Shown: positions 16,646-25,880, counted from the stretch's first letter. The stretch is 64,000 nucleotides of DNA from Falsirhodobacter sp. alg1 (GCF_000739715.2 NZ_BBJC02000003.1:205199-269198), one strand, 5' to 3'. Translations and numbers: made by a program. Notes: a model not told the origin generated them from the sequence alone.

Positions 16646-19054
16646 ATGAACCAGACCCTTCCTCAAAGCTATCCTGTCCTGCCGTTGCGGGACATCGTCG
16701 TGTTCCCGCACATGATCGTTCCGCTGTTTGTCGGCCGTGAAAAATCGGTTCGCGCATTGGAAGAGGTCATGCCCGAGGATCGCCAGATCCTGCTGTCGTC
16801 GCAGATGGACCCCTCCGTGGATGATCCGGGCGAGGACGGCATCTACCGTACCGGCGTTCTGGCCAACGTGCTTCAGCTGCTGAAGTTGCCCGATGGCACC
16901 GTGAAGGTGCTGGTCGAAGGCAAGGAACGTGTTCGGATCACCGAATTTCTGGAAAATGACCATTTCTTCGAGGCGCACGCGGAAACCCTGACCGAAGAAC
17001 CTGGTGAGGAAGAAACCGTCACAGCCATGGTGCGTGCGGTCGCCAACGAGTTCGAGCGTTACGCCAAGATCAAGAAGAACATTCCCGAAGAGGCACTGGC
17101 TGCCGTGTCGGACACGCAGGATCCTGCACGTCTGGCCGATCTGGTTGCCGGCCATCTGGGTATCGACGTCGGCAAGAAACAGGCGCTTCTGGAAACGCTG
17201 GACATCGGTCAGCGTCTGGAAGGCGTTTACGGCCATATGCAGGGTGAGATGAGCGTTCTTCAGGTCGAGAAGCGCATCAAGTCCCGCGTCAAGAACCAGA
17301 TGGAAAAGACGCAGCGCGAATACTATCTGAACGAACAGATGAAGGCGATCCAGAAGGAACTTGGTGACGGCGACGAAGGCCAAAACGAGATTGCCGAGCT
17401 GGAAGCCAAGGTGGCTGCAACGAAGCTGTCCAAGGAAGCCCGTGAAAAGGCCGATGCCGAAATCAAGAAATTGAAGTCGATGTCCCCGATGAGCGCCGAG
17501 GCGACTGTCGTGCGGAACTATCTTGACTGGCTGCTGGGTATTCCATGGGGCGTGAAATCCAAGGTCAAGAAGGATCTGGCCAAGGCACAAGAGGTGCTGG
17601 ACGGTGACCACCACGGCCTTGAGAAGGTGAAGGAACGGATCGTCGAATATCTGGCCGTGCAGGCCCGTGCAACGAAACTGAAGGGGCCGATCATGTGCCT
17701 CGTCGGACCGCCCGGTGTGGGGAAAACCTCGCTTGGGCGTTCGGTTGCCAAGGCAACTGGGCGTGAGTTCATCCGGATCAGCCTTGGTGGCGTGCGCGAC
17801 GAATCCGAAATTCGCGGCCACCGCCGGACCTACATCGGCTCCATGCCCGGCAAGATCATTCAGGCATTGAAGAAAGCTAAGACGACCAATCCGCTGATCC
17901 TGCTGGATGAAATCGACAAGATGGGCCAGGATTTCCGCGGGGATCCGGCGTCTGCCATGCTGGAAGTTCTGGATCCGGAACAGAATGCGACCTTTGCGGA
18001 TCACTACCTTGAGGTAGAATATGATCTGTCGAACGTGATGTTCCTGACCACGGCAAACTCCTACAACATGCCGGGCCCGCTTCTGGACCGGATGGAGATC
18101 ATTCCGTTGTCGGGATATACCGAGGACGAGAAGCGCGAGATTGCAAAGTCGCATCTGGTGGCAAAACAGGTCGAGAACCATGGTCTGAAAAAGGGCGAAT
18201 TCTCCATCAGCGATGATGGGCTGACCGAAGTCATCCGCTCCTACACCCGTGAGGCCGGGGTGCGTAACCTTGAGCGTGAGATCGCGAAGCTGGCCCGCAA
18301 AGCCGTAACCGAGATTGTGCGCAAGCAAAGCACCAGCGTTGCGATCACCGCAGATAATATTACCGATTATCTGGGCGTGAAGCGGCACCGTTACGGCCTT
18401 GCGGAAAAGGAAGATCAGGTCGGTGTAGTTACCGGATTGGCCTATACCTCTGTCGGTGGAGAGCTGCTCCAGATCGAAGCGCTGCGTCTGCCCGGCAAGG
18501 GGCGGATGAAGACGACGGGCAAGCTGGGCGATGTGATGAAGGAATCCATTGATGCGGCATCCAGCTTCGTCCGGTCGGTTGCACCCGAACTGGGTGTCAA
18601 ACCGCCGCGGTTCGAGACGATGGACATCCACGTCCACGTCCCCGAAGGCGCCATTCCCAAAGATGGGCCAAGCGCCGGTCTGGCTATGGTAACCTCCATC
18701 GTGTCGGTCCTGACGGGAATTCCCGTACGCAAGGACATCGCGATGACGGGGGAGGTCACCTTGCGCGGCAATGCGCTGCCGATCGGTGGGTTGAAGGAAA
18801 AACTGCTGGCGGCCCTGCGCGGCGGGATCAAGACGGTTCTTATTCCGCAGGAAAACGAGAGGGATCTGACCGAAATCCCGGACAACGTGAAGGAAGGGTT
18901 GAAGATCATTCCTGTCAGCAACGTCCGTGAGGTTCTGCGTGAGGCGCTGATCCGTATGCCGGAGCCTGTGGAATGGGATGAGGCTGCAGAAGAAGCCGCC
19001 GCTGCCCAACGTCTGTCCGAGCAGCAGCAATCGCCCGCAATCCGCGCGCATTGA
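16646..19054 (+). CDS. lon: ATP-dependent protease Lon
   Basis: An 802-residue LonA. The order is an N-terminal substrate-recognition domain (1-200) and coiled coil, an AAA+ module with Walker A GPPGVGKT (354-361) and Walker B LILLDEIDKM, and a C-terminal serine protease domain with catalytic Ser676 (KDGPSAGLAM) and Lys719 (GGLKEKLLAA), spaced 43 residues as in E. coli. It degrades damaged and regulatory proteins in the cytoplasm; in alphaproteobacteria targets include CcrM and DnaA. A Shine-Dalgarno (GAAAGGACCAAAG) precedes the ATG. It is followed by a terminator and then an HU-like gene, the same neighbour order as lon-hupB in E. coli. Confidence 0.97.
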   Translation: MNQTLPQSYPVLPLRDIVVFPHMIVPLFVGREKSVRALEEVMPEDRQILLSSQMDPSVDDPGEDGIYRTGVLANVLQLLKLPDGTVKVLVEGKERVRITEFLENDHFFEAHAETLTEEPGEEETVTAMVRAVANEFERYAKIKKNIPEEALAAVSDTQDPARLADLVAGHLGIDVGKKQALLETLDIGQRLEGVYGHMQGEMSVLQVEKRIKSRVKNQMEKTQREYYLNEQMKAIQKELGDGDEGQNEIAELEAKVAATKLSKEAREKADAEIKKLKSMSPMSAEATVVRNYLDWLLGIPWGVKSKVKKDLAKAQEVLDGDHHGLEKVKERIVEYLAVQARATKLKGPIMCLVGPPGVGKTSLGRSVAKATGREFIRISLGGVRDESEIRGHRRTYIGSMPGKIIQALKKAKTTNPLILLDEIDKMGQDFRGDPASAMLEVLDPEQNATFADHYLEVEYDLSNVMFLTTANSYNMPGPLLDRMEIIPLSGYTEDEKREIAKSHLVAKQVENHGLKKGEFSISDDGLTEVIRSYTREAGVRNLEREIAKLARKAVTEIVRKQSTSVAITADNITDYLGVKRHRYGLAEKEDQVGVVTGLAYTSVGGELLQIEALRLPGKGRMKTTGKLGDVMKESIDAASSFVRSVAPELGVKPPRFETMDIHVHVPEGAIPKDGPSAGLAMVTSIVSVLTGIPVRKDIAMTGEVTLRGNALPIGGLKEKLLAALRGGIKTVLIPQENERDLTEIPDNVKEGLKIIPVSNVREVLREALIRMPEPVEWDEAAEEAAAAQRLSEQQQSPAIRAH

Positions 19055-19055
19055 T

Positions 19056-19086
19056 AAAAAAGACGCGCCTCCGGGCGCGTTTTTTC
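19056..19086 (+). terminator. lon terminator
   Basis: GACGCGCC..GGGCGCGTT stem just after the lon stop, with an upstream A-run and a TTTTTT tail at 19080-19085. It separates lon from the HU-like gene, so the latter has its own promoter or depends on read-through. Confidence 0.85.
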
Positions 19087-19156
19087 ATTTGGCTGATGGA
19101 ACATCGCCCTGTGGCGCGTATCGTTGGCGCAGATCAAACGGTAAGGATGATTCTAT

Positions 19157-19540
19157 ATGGCAACCCGCACAACTTCGAAAACGACCAAAGCCGCTGCAGC
19201 CGAAAAGCCTGCTGCCGCTGTTGAAACTGCTCTGCCCGAAACCTCTGTCGCAGGGGGAGAAGCACCTTTGGTCGTGAAAATGCCGGAGCTGCTGGATGCC
19301 GTTGTGGAACAGACCGGCGAAAAACGCTCGACCGTGAAGCCCATTCTCGAGGCATTCCTGAAATTGATGGGCGAAAAGCTGGGTGATGGCCAGGACATGA
19401 TGCTGCCTCCGTTGGGCAAGATCCGTGTTGTGAAACAGAAGGACGACAACGGTCCCATCACGCTGAAGCTGCGGCCACATACCGGTGGCAACAAAGATGC
19501 GAATTCCGGCAATGACTCGCTTGCGGATGACGAGGACTGA
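19157..19540 (+). CDS. Divergent HU-like DNA-binding protein
   Basis: A 127-residue protein. Residues about 38-90 (VKMPELLDAVVEQTGEKRSTVKPILEAF then LPPLGKIRVVKQ) match the helical body and the first beta-strands of HU/IHF proteins. Unlike HU (about 90 residues) it has a 35-residue Ala/Lys/Thr-rich N-terminal extension and an acidic tail (DSLADDED), and the DNA-intercalating arm motif GRNPxTG and final helix are not recognisable. It probably binds nucleic acid, but may bend DNA differently or act as a partner. It follows lon, mirroring lon-hupB order, and is ended by its own terminator. Confidence 0.7.
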   Translation: MATRTTSKTTKAAAAEKPAAAVETALPETSVAGGEAPLVVKMPELLDAVVEQTGEKRSTVKPILEAFLKLMGEKLGDGQDMMLPPLGKIRVVKQKDDNGPITLKLRPHTGGNKDANSGNDSLADDED

Positions 19541-19548
19541 AGCTAAAC

Positions 19549-19590
19549 CGCCCCCATCACGCGCCATGCGCATGATGGGGGCGGCGTTTT
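19549..19590 (+). terminator. Terminator after HU-like gene
   Basis: Perfect 12-bp stem CCGCCCCCATCA / TGATGGGGGCGG around a loop with a small secondary hairpin, then CGTTTT. It ends the HU-like transcript before tRNA-Val. Confidence 0.85.
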
Positions 19591-19621
19591 CGGCGCCTAC
19601 CCATGGTTCGGTAGAACCAAA

Positions 19622-19696
19622 GGCCCGCTAGCTCAGGGGTAGAGCGTTCCGTTCACATCGGAAATGTCAGCAGTTCAAATCTGTTGCGGGCCACCA
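19622..19696 (+). tRNA. tRNA-Val (CAC anticodon)
   Basis: 75 nt including an encoded CCA. The acceptor GGCCCGC pairs with GCGGGCC, discriminator A; the D arm is GCTC..GAGC; the anticodon stem TTCCG/CGGAA holds the loop TTCACAT with anticodon CAC (reads GUG); the T arm is AGCAG-TTCAAAT-CTGTT. All four arms are intact. Confidence 0.95.
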
Positions 19697-19844
19697 TTCT
19701 TCCAATCGCGCAATCGTGTTTATACCCGCTCCCGGCTGGACGGCCGGATTGGCTTTAGGCTGACCTTTGCTTGCGACTTTGCCGCGCGGGGTTGTTTTGT
19801 ATCCGTCCGCCCTAGATGAGGGGGACTGGGCAGAAGGGCGTGCG

Positions 19845-20453
19845 ATGAACTGGTTTCTTGAACATAGCGGGCTGGTGCAGGCTGCGGTAAGTACGATCAC
19901 GGCAGTGGTCTGGATCTTCTACCTGCGGATATTCCTAAGCCAGTACCTGCGCCAGCAGCGTCCGGTGATCCTGATTACCTCCGGTGGGGGAAAAGGGGCC
20001 AATACGCACTGCATGGTGACAAACCTCGGGCTGGAACCGATCTATCTGCTCAGCGTCATCATTGAGCTGCGTATCGGTAACAGTTCCCATCGTGCGATCG
20101 TTTCCGAACGGAATGAAATGATGAAGACCGAAGGCGATGACGATAATCTGCCGACAAACCAGGGGCCGATGGCTGGCGGCTCCATGCGGGATGTCGGGCG
20201 GTTCTCGACACTGATCCGTCGCGCTGCGGATGAGAATGACGAAATCGATCCCGAAGCGGAATTCGAGACCGTGGAGGTGACGGTTGTCGCAACGACCTCC
20301 TCGGCAGGTGGTATTGCCGGCGCCTCGCGTCTGTTCAAATGTGGCACGGGGGGCTGCACATTGGTTCCGCTGGAACTGTTTACCCGCCAGCATTACAGCC
20401 GTCGGGGCAAGCGCCGCCTGCGGACCTATCTGGAAGCAGGCCTGCCAAAATAG
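19845..20453 (+). CDS. Membrane-anchored protein of unknown function
   Basis: A 202-residue protein with one N-terminal membrane segment (about residues 8-32, LVQAAVSTITAVVWIFYLRIFL) followed by a soluble, cytoplasmic or periplasmic, region. The soluble part has beta-rich stretches (PVILITSGGGKG..CMVTNLGLEPIYLLSVIIELRIG) resembling an Ig-like or C2-like sandwich, an acidic middle and a basic end (RRGKRRLRTYLEAG). I do not recognise a family. The start ATG at 19845 follows AGAAGGGCG; the longer frame from 19767 is rejected. It lies between tRNA-Val and clpP, apparently monocistronic. Confidence 0.65.
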   Translation: MNWFLEHSGLVQAAVSTITAVVWIFYLRIFLSQYLRQQRPVILITSGGGKGANTHCMVTNLGLEPIYLLSVIIELRIGNSSHRAIVSERNEMMKTEGDDDNLPTNQGPMAGGSMRDVGRFSTLIRRAADENDEIDPEAEFETVEVTVVATTSSAGGIAGASRLFKCGTGGCTLVPLELFTRQHYSRRGKRRLRTYLEAGLPK

Positions 20454-20715
20454 GGAATGGCTTTTACCGGGGTGCTGCGAGCATGCAGTTCTACCTACGT
20501 CGTTTTTCATATTTTTCGCCGTAGAGGGGTGCCGGTCTATTCACGGGATGTTCTCATCACGAAAATCGGCGGGAATAGGGCGAAACTTCCCGTTCCACGG
20601 AAATTGAGCAGGATAGAGGTGGGTTCGGACCCTTGCGGCTTCCTGACCGCATGACTAAGACTCACATAGCGCTTTGGAGGGGACCTCTGAAGGTGGAATA
20701 CGAGGGGCAGGGCCG

Positions 20716-21348
20716 ATGAAAGATCCGATTGATACCTACATGAACACGCTCGTCCCGATGGTGGTCGAGCAGACCAGCCGTGGTGAGCGGGCGTATGATA
20801 TCTTCTCGCGCATGCTGAAAGAGCGGATCATCTTTCTGTCCGGACCGGTTCATGACGGCATGTCGAGCCTGATCTGTGCGCAGCTTCTTTTCCTTGAAGC
20901 TGAAAACCCGTCCAAGGAAATCTCGATGTACATCAACAGCCCGGGCGGCGTTGTAACATCGGGACTGTCGATCTACGACACGATGCAGTATATCAAGCCG
21001 AAGGTTTCGACCCTGGTTATCGGTCAGGCGGCATCCATGGGATCGCTTCTGCTGACAGCCGGTGAAAAGGGAATGCGCTTCTCGCTGCCCAACAGCCGCG
21101 TGATGGTTCACCAACCCTCCGGCGGCTATCAGGGGCAGGCGACGGACATCATGATCCATGCCCGCGAAACCGAAAAGCTGAAGCGCCGTCTGAACGAGAT
21201 CTACGTGCGCCACACCGGCAATGACTACGAAACGGTTGAGGCAGCCCTGGAGCGTGACAATTTCATGTCCGCCGAGGATGCCAAGGAATGGGGCTTGATC
21301 GACCAGATCGTCGAGAGCCGCGGCAAGGCGGATGCGCCAGCCACCTGA
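20716..21348 (+). CDS. clpP: ATP-dependent Clp protease proteolytic subunit
   Basis: A 210-residue ClpP, the tetradecameric serine peptidase that works with ClpX and ClpA. The catalytic triad is Ser107 (GQAASMGS), His132 (VMVHQPSGG) and Asp181 (ERDNFMS). The start [19 protein letters not shown] at 20716 follows GAGGGGC; a 14-residue longer frame is not needed. clpX follows 106 nt downstream on the same strand, the usual clpP-clpX pair. The 262 nt upstream hold no convincing gene and presumably contain the promoter. Confidence 0.96.
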   Translation: MKDPIDTYMNTLVPMVVEQTSRGERAYDIFSRMLKERIIFLSGPVHDGMSSLICAQLLFLEAENPSKEISMYINSPGGVVTSGLSIYDTMQYIKPKVSTLVIGQAASMGSLLLTAGEKGMRFSLPNSRVMVHQPSGGYQGQATDIMIHARETEKLKRRLNEIYVRHTGNDYETVEAALERDNFMSAEDAKEWGLIDQIVESRGKADAPAT

Positions 21349-21454
21349 CGGCAGCCCCGCTGCCGGATTTGCGATTGTGAAGGCCGGGAAGCTGGCCTAA
21401 ACTTTACTTTTAATGGACCGATTTCACGATCGGAGACTTCCCCAGAGGATAAGC

Positions 21455-22717
21455 ATGGCGACTACGACCAGCGGCGACAGCAAGAACACTCTTTATTGCT
21501 CGTTCTGCGGAAAGAGCCAGCATGAGGTGCGCAAACTAATCGCAGGCCCAACCGTGTTTATCTGTGATGAATGCGTTGAACTGTGCATGGACATCATCCG
21601 CGAGGAAACGAAATCCAGCGGACTGAAGACAACCGGCGGCGTTCCGACACCTGCAGAAATCTGCAAGGTACTGGACGATTACGTTATCGGTCAGGTCCAT
21701 GCGAAGCGCGTTCTGTCTGTTGCGGTTCATAACCACTACAAGCGTCTGAACCATTCGACGAAGACCGATATCGAACTGGCCAAATCGAACATCCTGCTGA
21801 TCGGCCCTACCGGCTGCGGCAAGACGCTGCTGGCGCAGACGCTGGCGCGCATTCTGGACGTGCCGTTCACGATGGCTGATGCGACCACGCTGACCGAGGC
21901 GGGTTATGTCGGGGAAGATGTCGAAAACATCATCCTGAAGCTGTTGCAGGCCAGCGAATATAACGTGGAGCGTGCGCAGCGCGGCATCGTCTATATCGAC
22001 GAGGTCGACAAGATCACGCGGAAGTCCGACAACCCGTCGATCACCCGTGATGTATCGGGTGAGGGTGTCCAGCAGGCTTTGCTGAAGATCATGGAAGGAA
22101 CGGTCGCAAGTGTTCCACCGCAGGGTGGACGCAAACATCCGCAGCAGGAATTCCTGCAGGTGGATACGACCAATATCCTCTTCGTCTGCGGCGGCGCCTT
22201 TGCCGGGTTGGACCGGATCATTGCACAGCGCGGCAAGGGGTCGGGGATCGGTTTCGGTGCCGACGTGAAGGATCCGGATGCGGGCAACATTGGTGAGCTG
22301 TTCTCGCAGCTTGAGCCGGAAGATCTGCTGAAGTTTGGCCTTATTCCGGAGTTTGTCGGGCGTTTGCCGGTGATTGCGACACTGACTGATCTGGATGAAG
22401 CGGCATTGATCACCATCCTGACCGAGCCGAAGAATGCTCTGGTCAAGCAGTACCAGCGCCTGTTCGATATCGAAGGGGTTACCCTGACATTCACGCCGGA
22501 TGCTTTGACTGCCATTGCCAAGCGCGCGATCAAGCGCAAGACAGGTGCTCGCGGGCTTCGGTCGATCATGGAAGATATCCTGCTGGATACCATGTTCGAT
22601 CTGCCTGGCCTGTCGGGCGTGGATGAGGTTGTGGTGAATGATGACTCGGTCAACAAGGGTGCCAAGCCGTTGATCGTTCATACGGAAGCGAAACAGGAAT
22701 CCGCTTCGGCCAGTTAA
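21455..22717 (+). CDS. clpX: ATP-dependent Clp protease unfoldase ClpX
   Basis: A 420-residue AAA+ unfoldase delivering tagged substrates to ClpP, essential for CtrA turnover in several alphaproteobacteria. The N-terminal zinc-binding domain has Cys15, Cys18, Cys37 and Cys40; Walker A is GPTGCGKT, Walker B is [11 protein letters not shown], and the pore loop GYVGEDVE is intact. The start ATG at 21455 follows CAGAGGATAAGC; the frame extends 14 codons upstream without conservation. It is downstream of clpP and ends in a strong terminator. Confidence 0.97.
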   Translation: MATTTSGDSKNTLYCSFCGKSQHEVRKLIAGPTVFICDECVELCMDIIREETKSSGLKTTGGVPTPAEICKVLDDYVIGQVHAKRVLSVAVHNHYKRLNHSTKTDIELAKSNILLIGPTGCGKTLLAQTLARILDVPFTMADATTLTEAGYVGEDVENIILKLLQASEYNVERAQRGIVYIDEVDKITRKSDNPSITRDVSGEGVQQALLKIMEGTVASVPPQGGRKHPQQEFLQVDTTNILFVCGGAFAGLDRIIAQRGKGSGIGFGADVKDPDAGNIGELFSQLEPEDLLKFGLIPEFVGRLPVIATLTDLDEAALITILTEPKNALVKQYQRLFDIEGVTLTFTPDALTAIAKRAIKRKTGARGLRSIMEDILLDTMFDLPGLSGVDEVVVNDDSVNKGAKPLIVHTEAKQESASAS

Positions 22718-22729
22718 TGCCAGTCAGAT

Positions 22730-22760
22730 GCCTCGGGTCTGTACCCGGGGCGTTTGTTTT
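22730..22760 (+). terminator. clpX terminator
   Basis: Stem GCCTCGGGT / ACCCGGGGC (one G-T wobble) with a four-base loop, followed by GTTTGTTTT. Confidence 0.8.
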
Positions 22761-22790
22761 GCGATAGACACCCAAGCGCTGGAGATGGGT

Positions 22791-23168
22791 ATGATACGGA
22801 CGCTTACGCGATTGTTGACGTGGTGGAATGGGCAGACACTGAACACTCAGTTCTGGACATGGCGGCATGGCCAGAAGGCTGGTGAGGACGCGCAGGGTAA
22901 CACTTTCTACCAGAGCAAGGACGGGAAGCGTCGTTGGGTCATCTTCAATGGTGAGTCCGAGGCAAGCCGCGTATCGCCTGACTGGCATGGCTGGTTGCAC
23001 CACACATGGAACGAGACGCCGTCCGAGCGCCCGCTGGTTCATAAGGCTTGGGAAAAACCGCATCAGGAAAATATGACCGGAACCTCGGCGGCCTATGCGC
23101 CGGCAGGTTCCTTGCGGCGCCCACAACCCGCTGTTCGGCAAGATTACGAGGCATGGCGACCCGAATGA
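22791..23168 (+). CDS. NDUFA12-family complex I accessory protein
   Basis: A 125-residue homologue of NDUFA12 (B17.2), an accessory subunit of alphaproteobacterial and mitochondrial NADH:ubiquinone oxidoreductase. The family core is visible as [46 protein letters not shown] and the Pro-rich tail. The ATG at 22791 follows GGAGATGGGT; another in-frame ATG at 22785 is inside this site. Its stop overlaps the mlaD start (ATGA), so the two are probably translated together, followed by a DUF2155 gene; I recall this order as common in alphaproteobacteria. Confidence 0.9.
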   Translation: MIRTLTRLLTWWNGQTLNTQFWTWRHGQKAGEDAQGNTFYQSKDGKRRWVIFNGESEASRVSPDWHGWLHHTWNETPSERPLVHKAWEKPHQENMTGTSAAYAPAGSLRRPQPAVRQDYEAWRPE

Positions 23169-23656
23169 CCCAGAACACAACCGAAGTTGTCGTTGGCGGA
23201 GCTGTCCTTGCAGCAGCGGCGGCATTTCTGATCTATGCTGGCCAAGTGGCCGGTTTTGGCGGAACCGGCGATAGCTACACCCTTCAGGGCAGTTTTCGGA
23301 CTGCCGATGGCGTGGGTGTCGGCACCGATGTGCGTCTTGCAGGGGTAAAGATCGGAACGGTCACGGCATTGTCGCTGAACCCGACCACATTCTTTGCCGA
23401 TGCGACGATCAGTGTTCCGAACAACATTCAGGTTCCGACCGATTCATCCTTGCTCATTTCGTCGGAAGGTCTGCTTGGCGGCAACTTCGTCGAGATCCAG
23501 CCGGGCGGTGCAATCGACAATCTCCAACCCGGCGAAGAGATCGAGGATACGCAAGGTTCGGTTAGCCTGATCTCCTTGCTGATGGCCTTTGTCGGCGGCA
23601 AAGGTGGCGATGACGCCAGCTCGGGTTCGTCAGATATCGATCCTGCTGCGCCATGA
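23165..23656 (+). CDS. mlaD: MlaD-family outer-membrane lipid transport protein
   Basis: A 163-residue MCE-domain protein: short cytoplasmic N-terminus, one membrane segment ([20 protein letters not shown], about residues 7-27), a single MCE domain (about 37-115: [29 protein letters not shown]) and a C-terminal helix. MlaD forms the hexameric periplasmic shuttle of the MlaFEDB phospholipid transporter; the other mla genes are not here. The start at 23165 gives an ATGA overlap with NDUFA12; an ATG at 23153 is possible but its GAGG is too close. Its stop overlaps the next start in the same way. Confidence 0.85.
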   Translation: MTQNTTEVVVGGAVLAAAAAFLIYAGQVAGFGGTGDSYTLQGSFRTADGVGVGTDVRLAGVKIGTVTALSLNPTTFFADATISVPNNIQVPTDSSLLISSEGLLGGNFVEIQPGGAIDNLQPGEEIEDTQGSVSLISLLMAFVGGKGGDDASSGSSDIDPAAP

Positions 23657-24021
23657 AAATCCTGTATGGGCTTTGCGCCGCAGCGTTCCTGATCGGATCT
23701 CCGGCGGTGGCACAGAATATACCGCAGGCAGCATCGGCGCAGGGTGGTACGCTGCGCTGGTTGGATAAGGTCACAGGGGCAACGGACGATGTTTCCCTCT
23801 CACGCGGCCAATCTGTCACCTTCGGCTTTCTTACGATCCAGATGGACGACTGCCGGTATCCTGCAGAAGATCCGTCATCTGACGCCTATGCGCATCTGAC
23901 CATTCAGGACACCCGGACGTCTACGCCGGTGTTTTCAGGTTGGATGATCGCATCCAGTCCCGCCCTCAATGCGCTGGAGCATCCACGTTATGATGTGTGG
24001 GTGCTGCAATGCGGGCCTTGA
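23653..24021 (+). CDS. DUF2155 secreted protein
   Basis: A 122-residue protein with a cleavable signal peptide ([21 protein letters not shown]) and the DUF2155 core: LRWLDKVTGATDDVSLSRGQSVTFGFLTIQMDDCRYP, ISSPALNALEH-like (ASSPALNALEHPRYDVWVLQC). The two conserved Cys may form a disulfide in the periplasm. Function is unknown. It is the last gene of the ndufa12-mlaD-DUF2155 unit (ATGA overlap with mlaD). A perfect hairpin follows, facing a convergent permease gene. Confidence 0.85.
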   Translation: MKILYGLCAAAFLIGSPAVAQNIPQAASAQGGTLRWLDKVTGATDDVSLSRGQSVTFGFLTIQMDDCRYPAEDPSSDAYAHLTIQDTRTSTPVFSGWMIASSPALNALEHPRYDVWVLQCGP

Positions 24022-24044
24022 TCCTACCCTGATTTTCTAAAAAC

Positions 24045-24069
24045 AATGGCTCGGAATTTCCGAGCCATT
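24045..24069. terminator. Bidirectional terminator DUF2155 / purine permease
   Basis: Perfect 12-1-12 palindrome (AATGGCTCGGAA and its complement) with A/T-rich flanks on both sides, between two convergent genes. Confidence 0.8.
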
Positions 24070-24109
24070 ATTCATTTTACACCATTGCGCCCGGTTGCCC
24101 GGGCGAATG

Positions 24110-25411
24110 TCATTCTACAAAGAACGCAAAGCGGATGACGAACAGTGCTGCAACCACCCAGGTTGCTGCATGAACCTCCTTGGCACGGCCCGTCATCAAC
24201 TTGATCAGCGCATAGCTGATGAAGCCCACCGCAAGACCGTTCGCGATCGAATAGGTAAAGGGCATGACGAGGGCGGTCAGCACGGCAGGGGCGCTTTCGG
24301 TCACATCATCCCAAACGATGTTCTCGAATTCCCGCGCCATCAGGCAGGCAACAAACAGCAGGGCGGGGGCTGTGGCATAGGCCGGAACAGAGCCTGCCAA
24401 GGGGGCGAAGAACATCGCCAGCAGGAACAGGATCGCGACGACCAGCGCGGTCAATCCCGTACGGCCCCCAGCCTGAACACCTGATGCGCTTTCAACATAG
24501 GCGGTTGTCGAGCTTGTTCCTAGAAGGGCGCCGCCGACAATAGCCGTCGAGTCTGCCATCAACGCACGACCAAGGCCTTTGTTCGTCTCGGTGCTTGTGT
24601 CAGGGAGCAGACCTGCACGTTTTGCTACGCCGATCAGTGTACCCGTTGCATCAAAAACCTCGACCAGAACCATCACGAGGATGACATGGAAGATCCCAAC
24701 GGTCAGCGCGCCGGCAATGTCCAGCTGCAGCAATGTCGGCATCAACGACGGGGGCATCGACATCACGCCGCCAAAATCGCTTGCGCCGACAAGGATCGAG
24801 ATGACCGTGATCAACAGGATACCGATCAGAATGGCGCCCCGCACTTTCAATGCATCAAGCGCCACGATGATGAAGAAACCCAGAATTGCCAGCAGCGTTC
24901 CTGCCGTTGTCAGATCGCCCATCGCGATAAGGGTGGCTGGATTTGCCACAACGACGCCAGCACTTTGCAGTGCGATCAGGCCCAGAAACATTCCGATACC
25001 AGCCGCAATTGCGCTGCGCATCGATGCGGGAATACCTGAAATCAGCCAGCGCCGAATTCCGGTCGCGCTCAGGATCAGGAAGATCACGCCCGAAATGAAT
25101 ACGGCCCCAAGTGCCTGCTGCCATGTGAAGCCCATTGCACCCACGACCGTGAAGGCGAAGAAAGCGTTGAGCCCCATTCCGGGGGCCATGCCGATCGGCC
25201 AATTCGCCCAAAGCGCCATGATTGCCGAACCCAAGGCTGCGGCAAGACAGGTCGCGACAAATACGGCATCCCGATCCATGCCCGTGGTCGACAGAATATC
25301 GGGGTTCACGAAAATAATATACGCCATCGTCAGGAACGTCGTAACGCCGGCAATAACCTCGCGTCTGACGGTGGTGCCGTGTTTGCTCAGGTCGAATTGT
25401 TTCTCTAACAT
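24110..25411 (-). CDS. NCS2 purine permease, AzgA/PbuG type
   Basis: A 433-residue proton symporter for adenine, guanine or hypoxanthine. It has the AzgA-type opening FDLSKHGTTVRREVIAGVTTFLTMAYIIFVNP and the signatures GMGLNAFFAF and GTSSTTAYVESASGVQAGGRTGLTALVVA, with 12-14 hydrophobic segments. The ATG at 25411 is chosen because GGTGAG lies six bases upstream; a GTG at 25423 would put that site inside the gene. It is isolated; no purine catabolic gene is adjacent and I see no purine riboswitch in the leader. Confidence 0.88.
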   Translation of the reverse strand: MLEKQFDLSKHGTTVRREVIAGVTTFLTMAYIIFVNPDILSTTGMDRDAVFVATCLAAALGSAIMALWANWPIGMAPGMGLNAFFAFTVVGAMGFTWQQALGAVFISGVIFLILSATGIRRWLISGIPASMRSAIAAGIGMFLGLIALQSAGVVVANPATLIAMGDLTTAGTLLAILGFFIIVALDALKVRGAILIGILLITVISILVGASDFGGVMSMPPSLMPTLLQLDIAGALTVGIFHVILVMVLVEVFDATGTLIGVAKRAGLLPDTSTETNKGLGRALMADSTAIVGGALLGTSSTTAYVESASGVQAGGRTGLTALVVAILFLLAMFFAPLAGSVPAYATAPALLFVACLMAREFENIVWDDVTESAPAVLTALVMPFTYSIANGLAVGFISYALIKLMTGRAKEVHAATWVVAALFVIRFAFFVE

Positions 25412-25589
25412 CAGAGGTCTCACCGAAAATTGCCAATCGCCGTTTATGTTGCGGAGCGCTTATACGGGTCAATACATTTGTCCGGTTTTTGCATTTTCCG
25501 ACGCAGGTTGCGTGTCGTTCATGCACATGTGTTATGACTGATCGAAGCCTTTGCATTTTATAGGGCGTTGATGGAACGCCGGGATATTT

Positions 25590-25655
25590 TATGGCTGTTC
25601 CAAGGAGACGAGCATCGTTCCGTTGCCCTTATGGAACAGGGGCAATCCGGCCATA
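25590..25655. other. Long hairpin in the 457-nt gap before manD
   Basis: TATGGCTGTTCC (25590-25601) pairs in two blocks with GGAACA (25633-25638) and GCCATA (25650-25655); TTGCCC at 25623-25628 could alternatively pair with GGGCAA at 25640-25645. It lies in a gap with no convincing gene. The gap (25412-25880) also holds AT-rich DNA around 25690-25725 and a tiny ORF. Whether the hairpin is an RNA element or chance is open. Confidence 0.3.
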
Positions 25656-25703
25656 AGCGTCTTCATGCGCAGCGGACGTATTGCCCCGATAAATAATTGT
25701 ATG

Positions 25704-25717
25704 ATCAATCGGTTGAT
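25704..25717. promoter_or_regulatory. Inverted repeat upstream of manD
   Basis: ATCAA-TCGG-TTGAT, a perfect 5-bp inverted repeat with a four-base centre, inside the AT-rich stretch about 165 nt before manD. It overlaps ATTGTATGATCAAT, which has GntR-like TTG..CAA ends. It could be the manD operator but does not match the element found before the TRAP and alginate operons. Confidence 0.35.
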
Positions 25718-25745
25718 ATATAAGATTTTGCAGGAGAGGGTGGCT

Positions 25746-25817
25746 GTGCCTTTGTGGCATGGCTGGCGATGTTGCTTGTGCCACCTAGGGGAAAGCCTGA
25801 TCATTCTGGCCGTATAG
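25746..25817 (+). CDS. Possible 23-residue leader peptide upstream of manD
   Basis: A GTG-initiated frame of 23 codons, ending in TAG, placed seven bases after a very good AGGAGAG (25732-25738). The peptide begins MPLWHGWRC and is rich in Trp, His and Cys at the start, hydrophobic at the end. Flanking GGTGGC (25739) and GCCACC (25780) could pair across it. The strong ribosome site is the only real support; no known family. Confidence 0.25.
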   Translation: MPLWHGWRCCLCHLGESLIILAV

Positions 25818-25880
25818 ATACTCTGTTGTTTGAACGGACGGACTGACTGATCGGCGGGCTGTTTTAATGGGAGTTGTTTT

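Noticed and set aside
16469..19051. An 860-residue open frame on the minus strand opposite lon
   Set aside because: lon is unmistakable on the plus strand; the antisense frame is a by-product of high-GC codon use and has no recognisable motif.
20457..20654. A 65-residue plus-strand frame before clpP
   Set aside because: No Shine-Dalgarno, no family resemblance, lies where the clpP promoter is expected.
25696..25709. ATTGTATGATCAAT before manD as a third copy of the TRAP/alginate operator
   Set aside because: Only loose similarity to CTGGTATACTAGTC; not enough to include manD in the same regulon.
25412..25880. Purine riboswitch for the AzgA-type permease or another known riboswitch
   Set aside because: The permease leader lacks the conserved purine-aptamer core; the visible hairpin lies nearer manD and fits no class I know.
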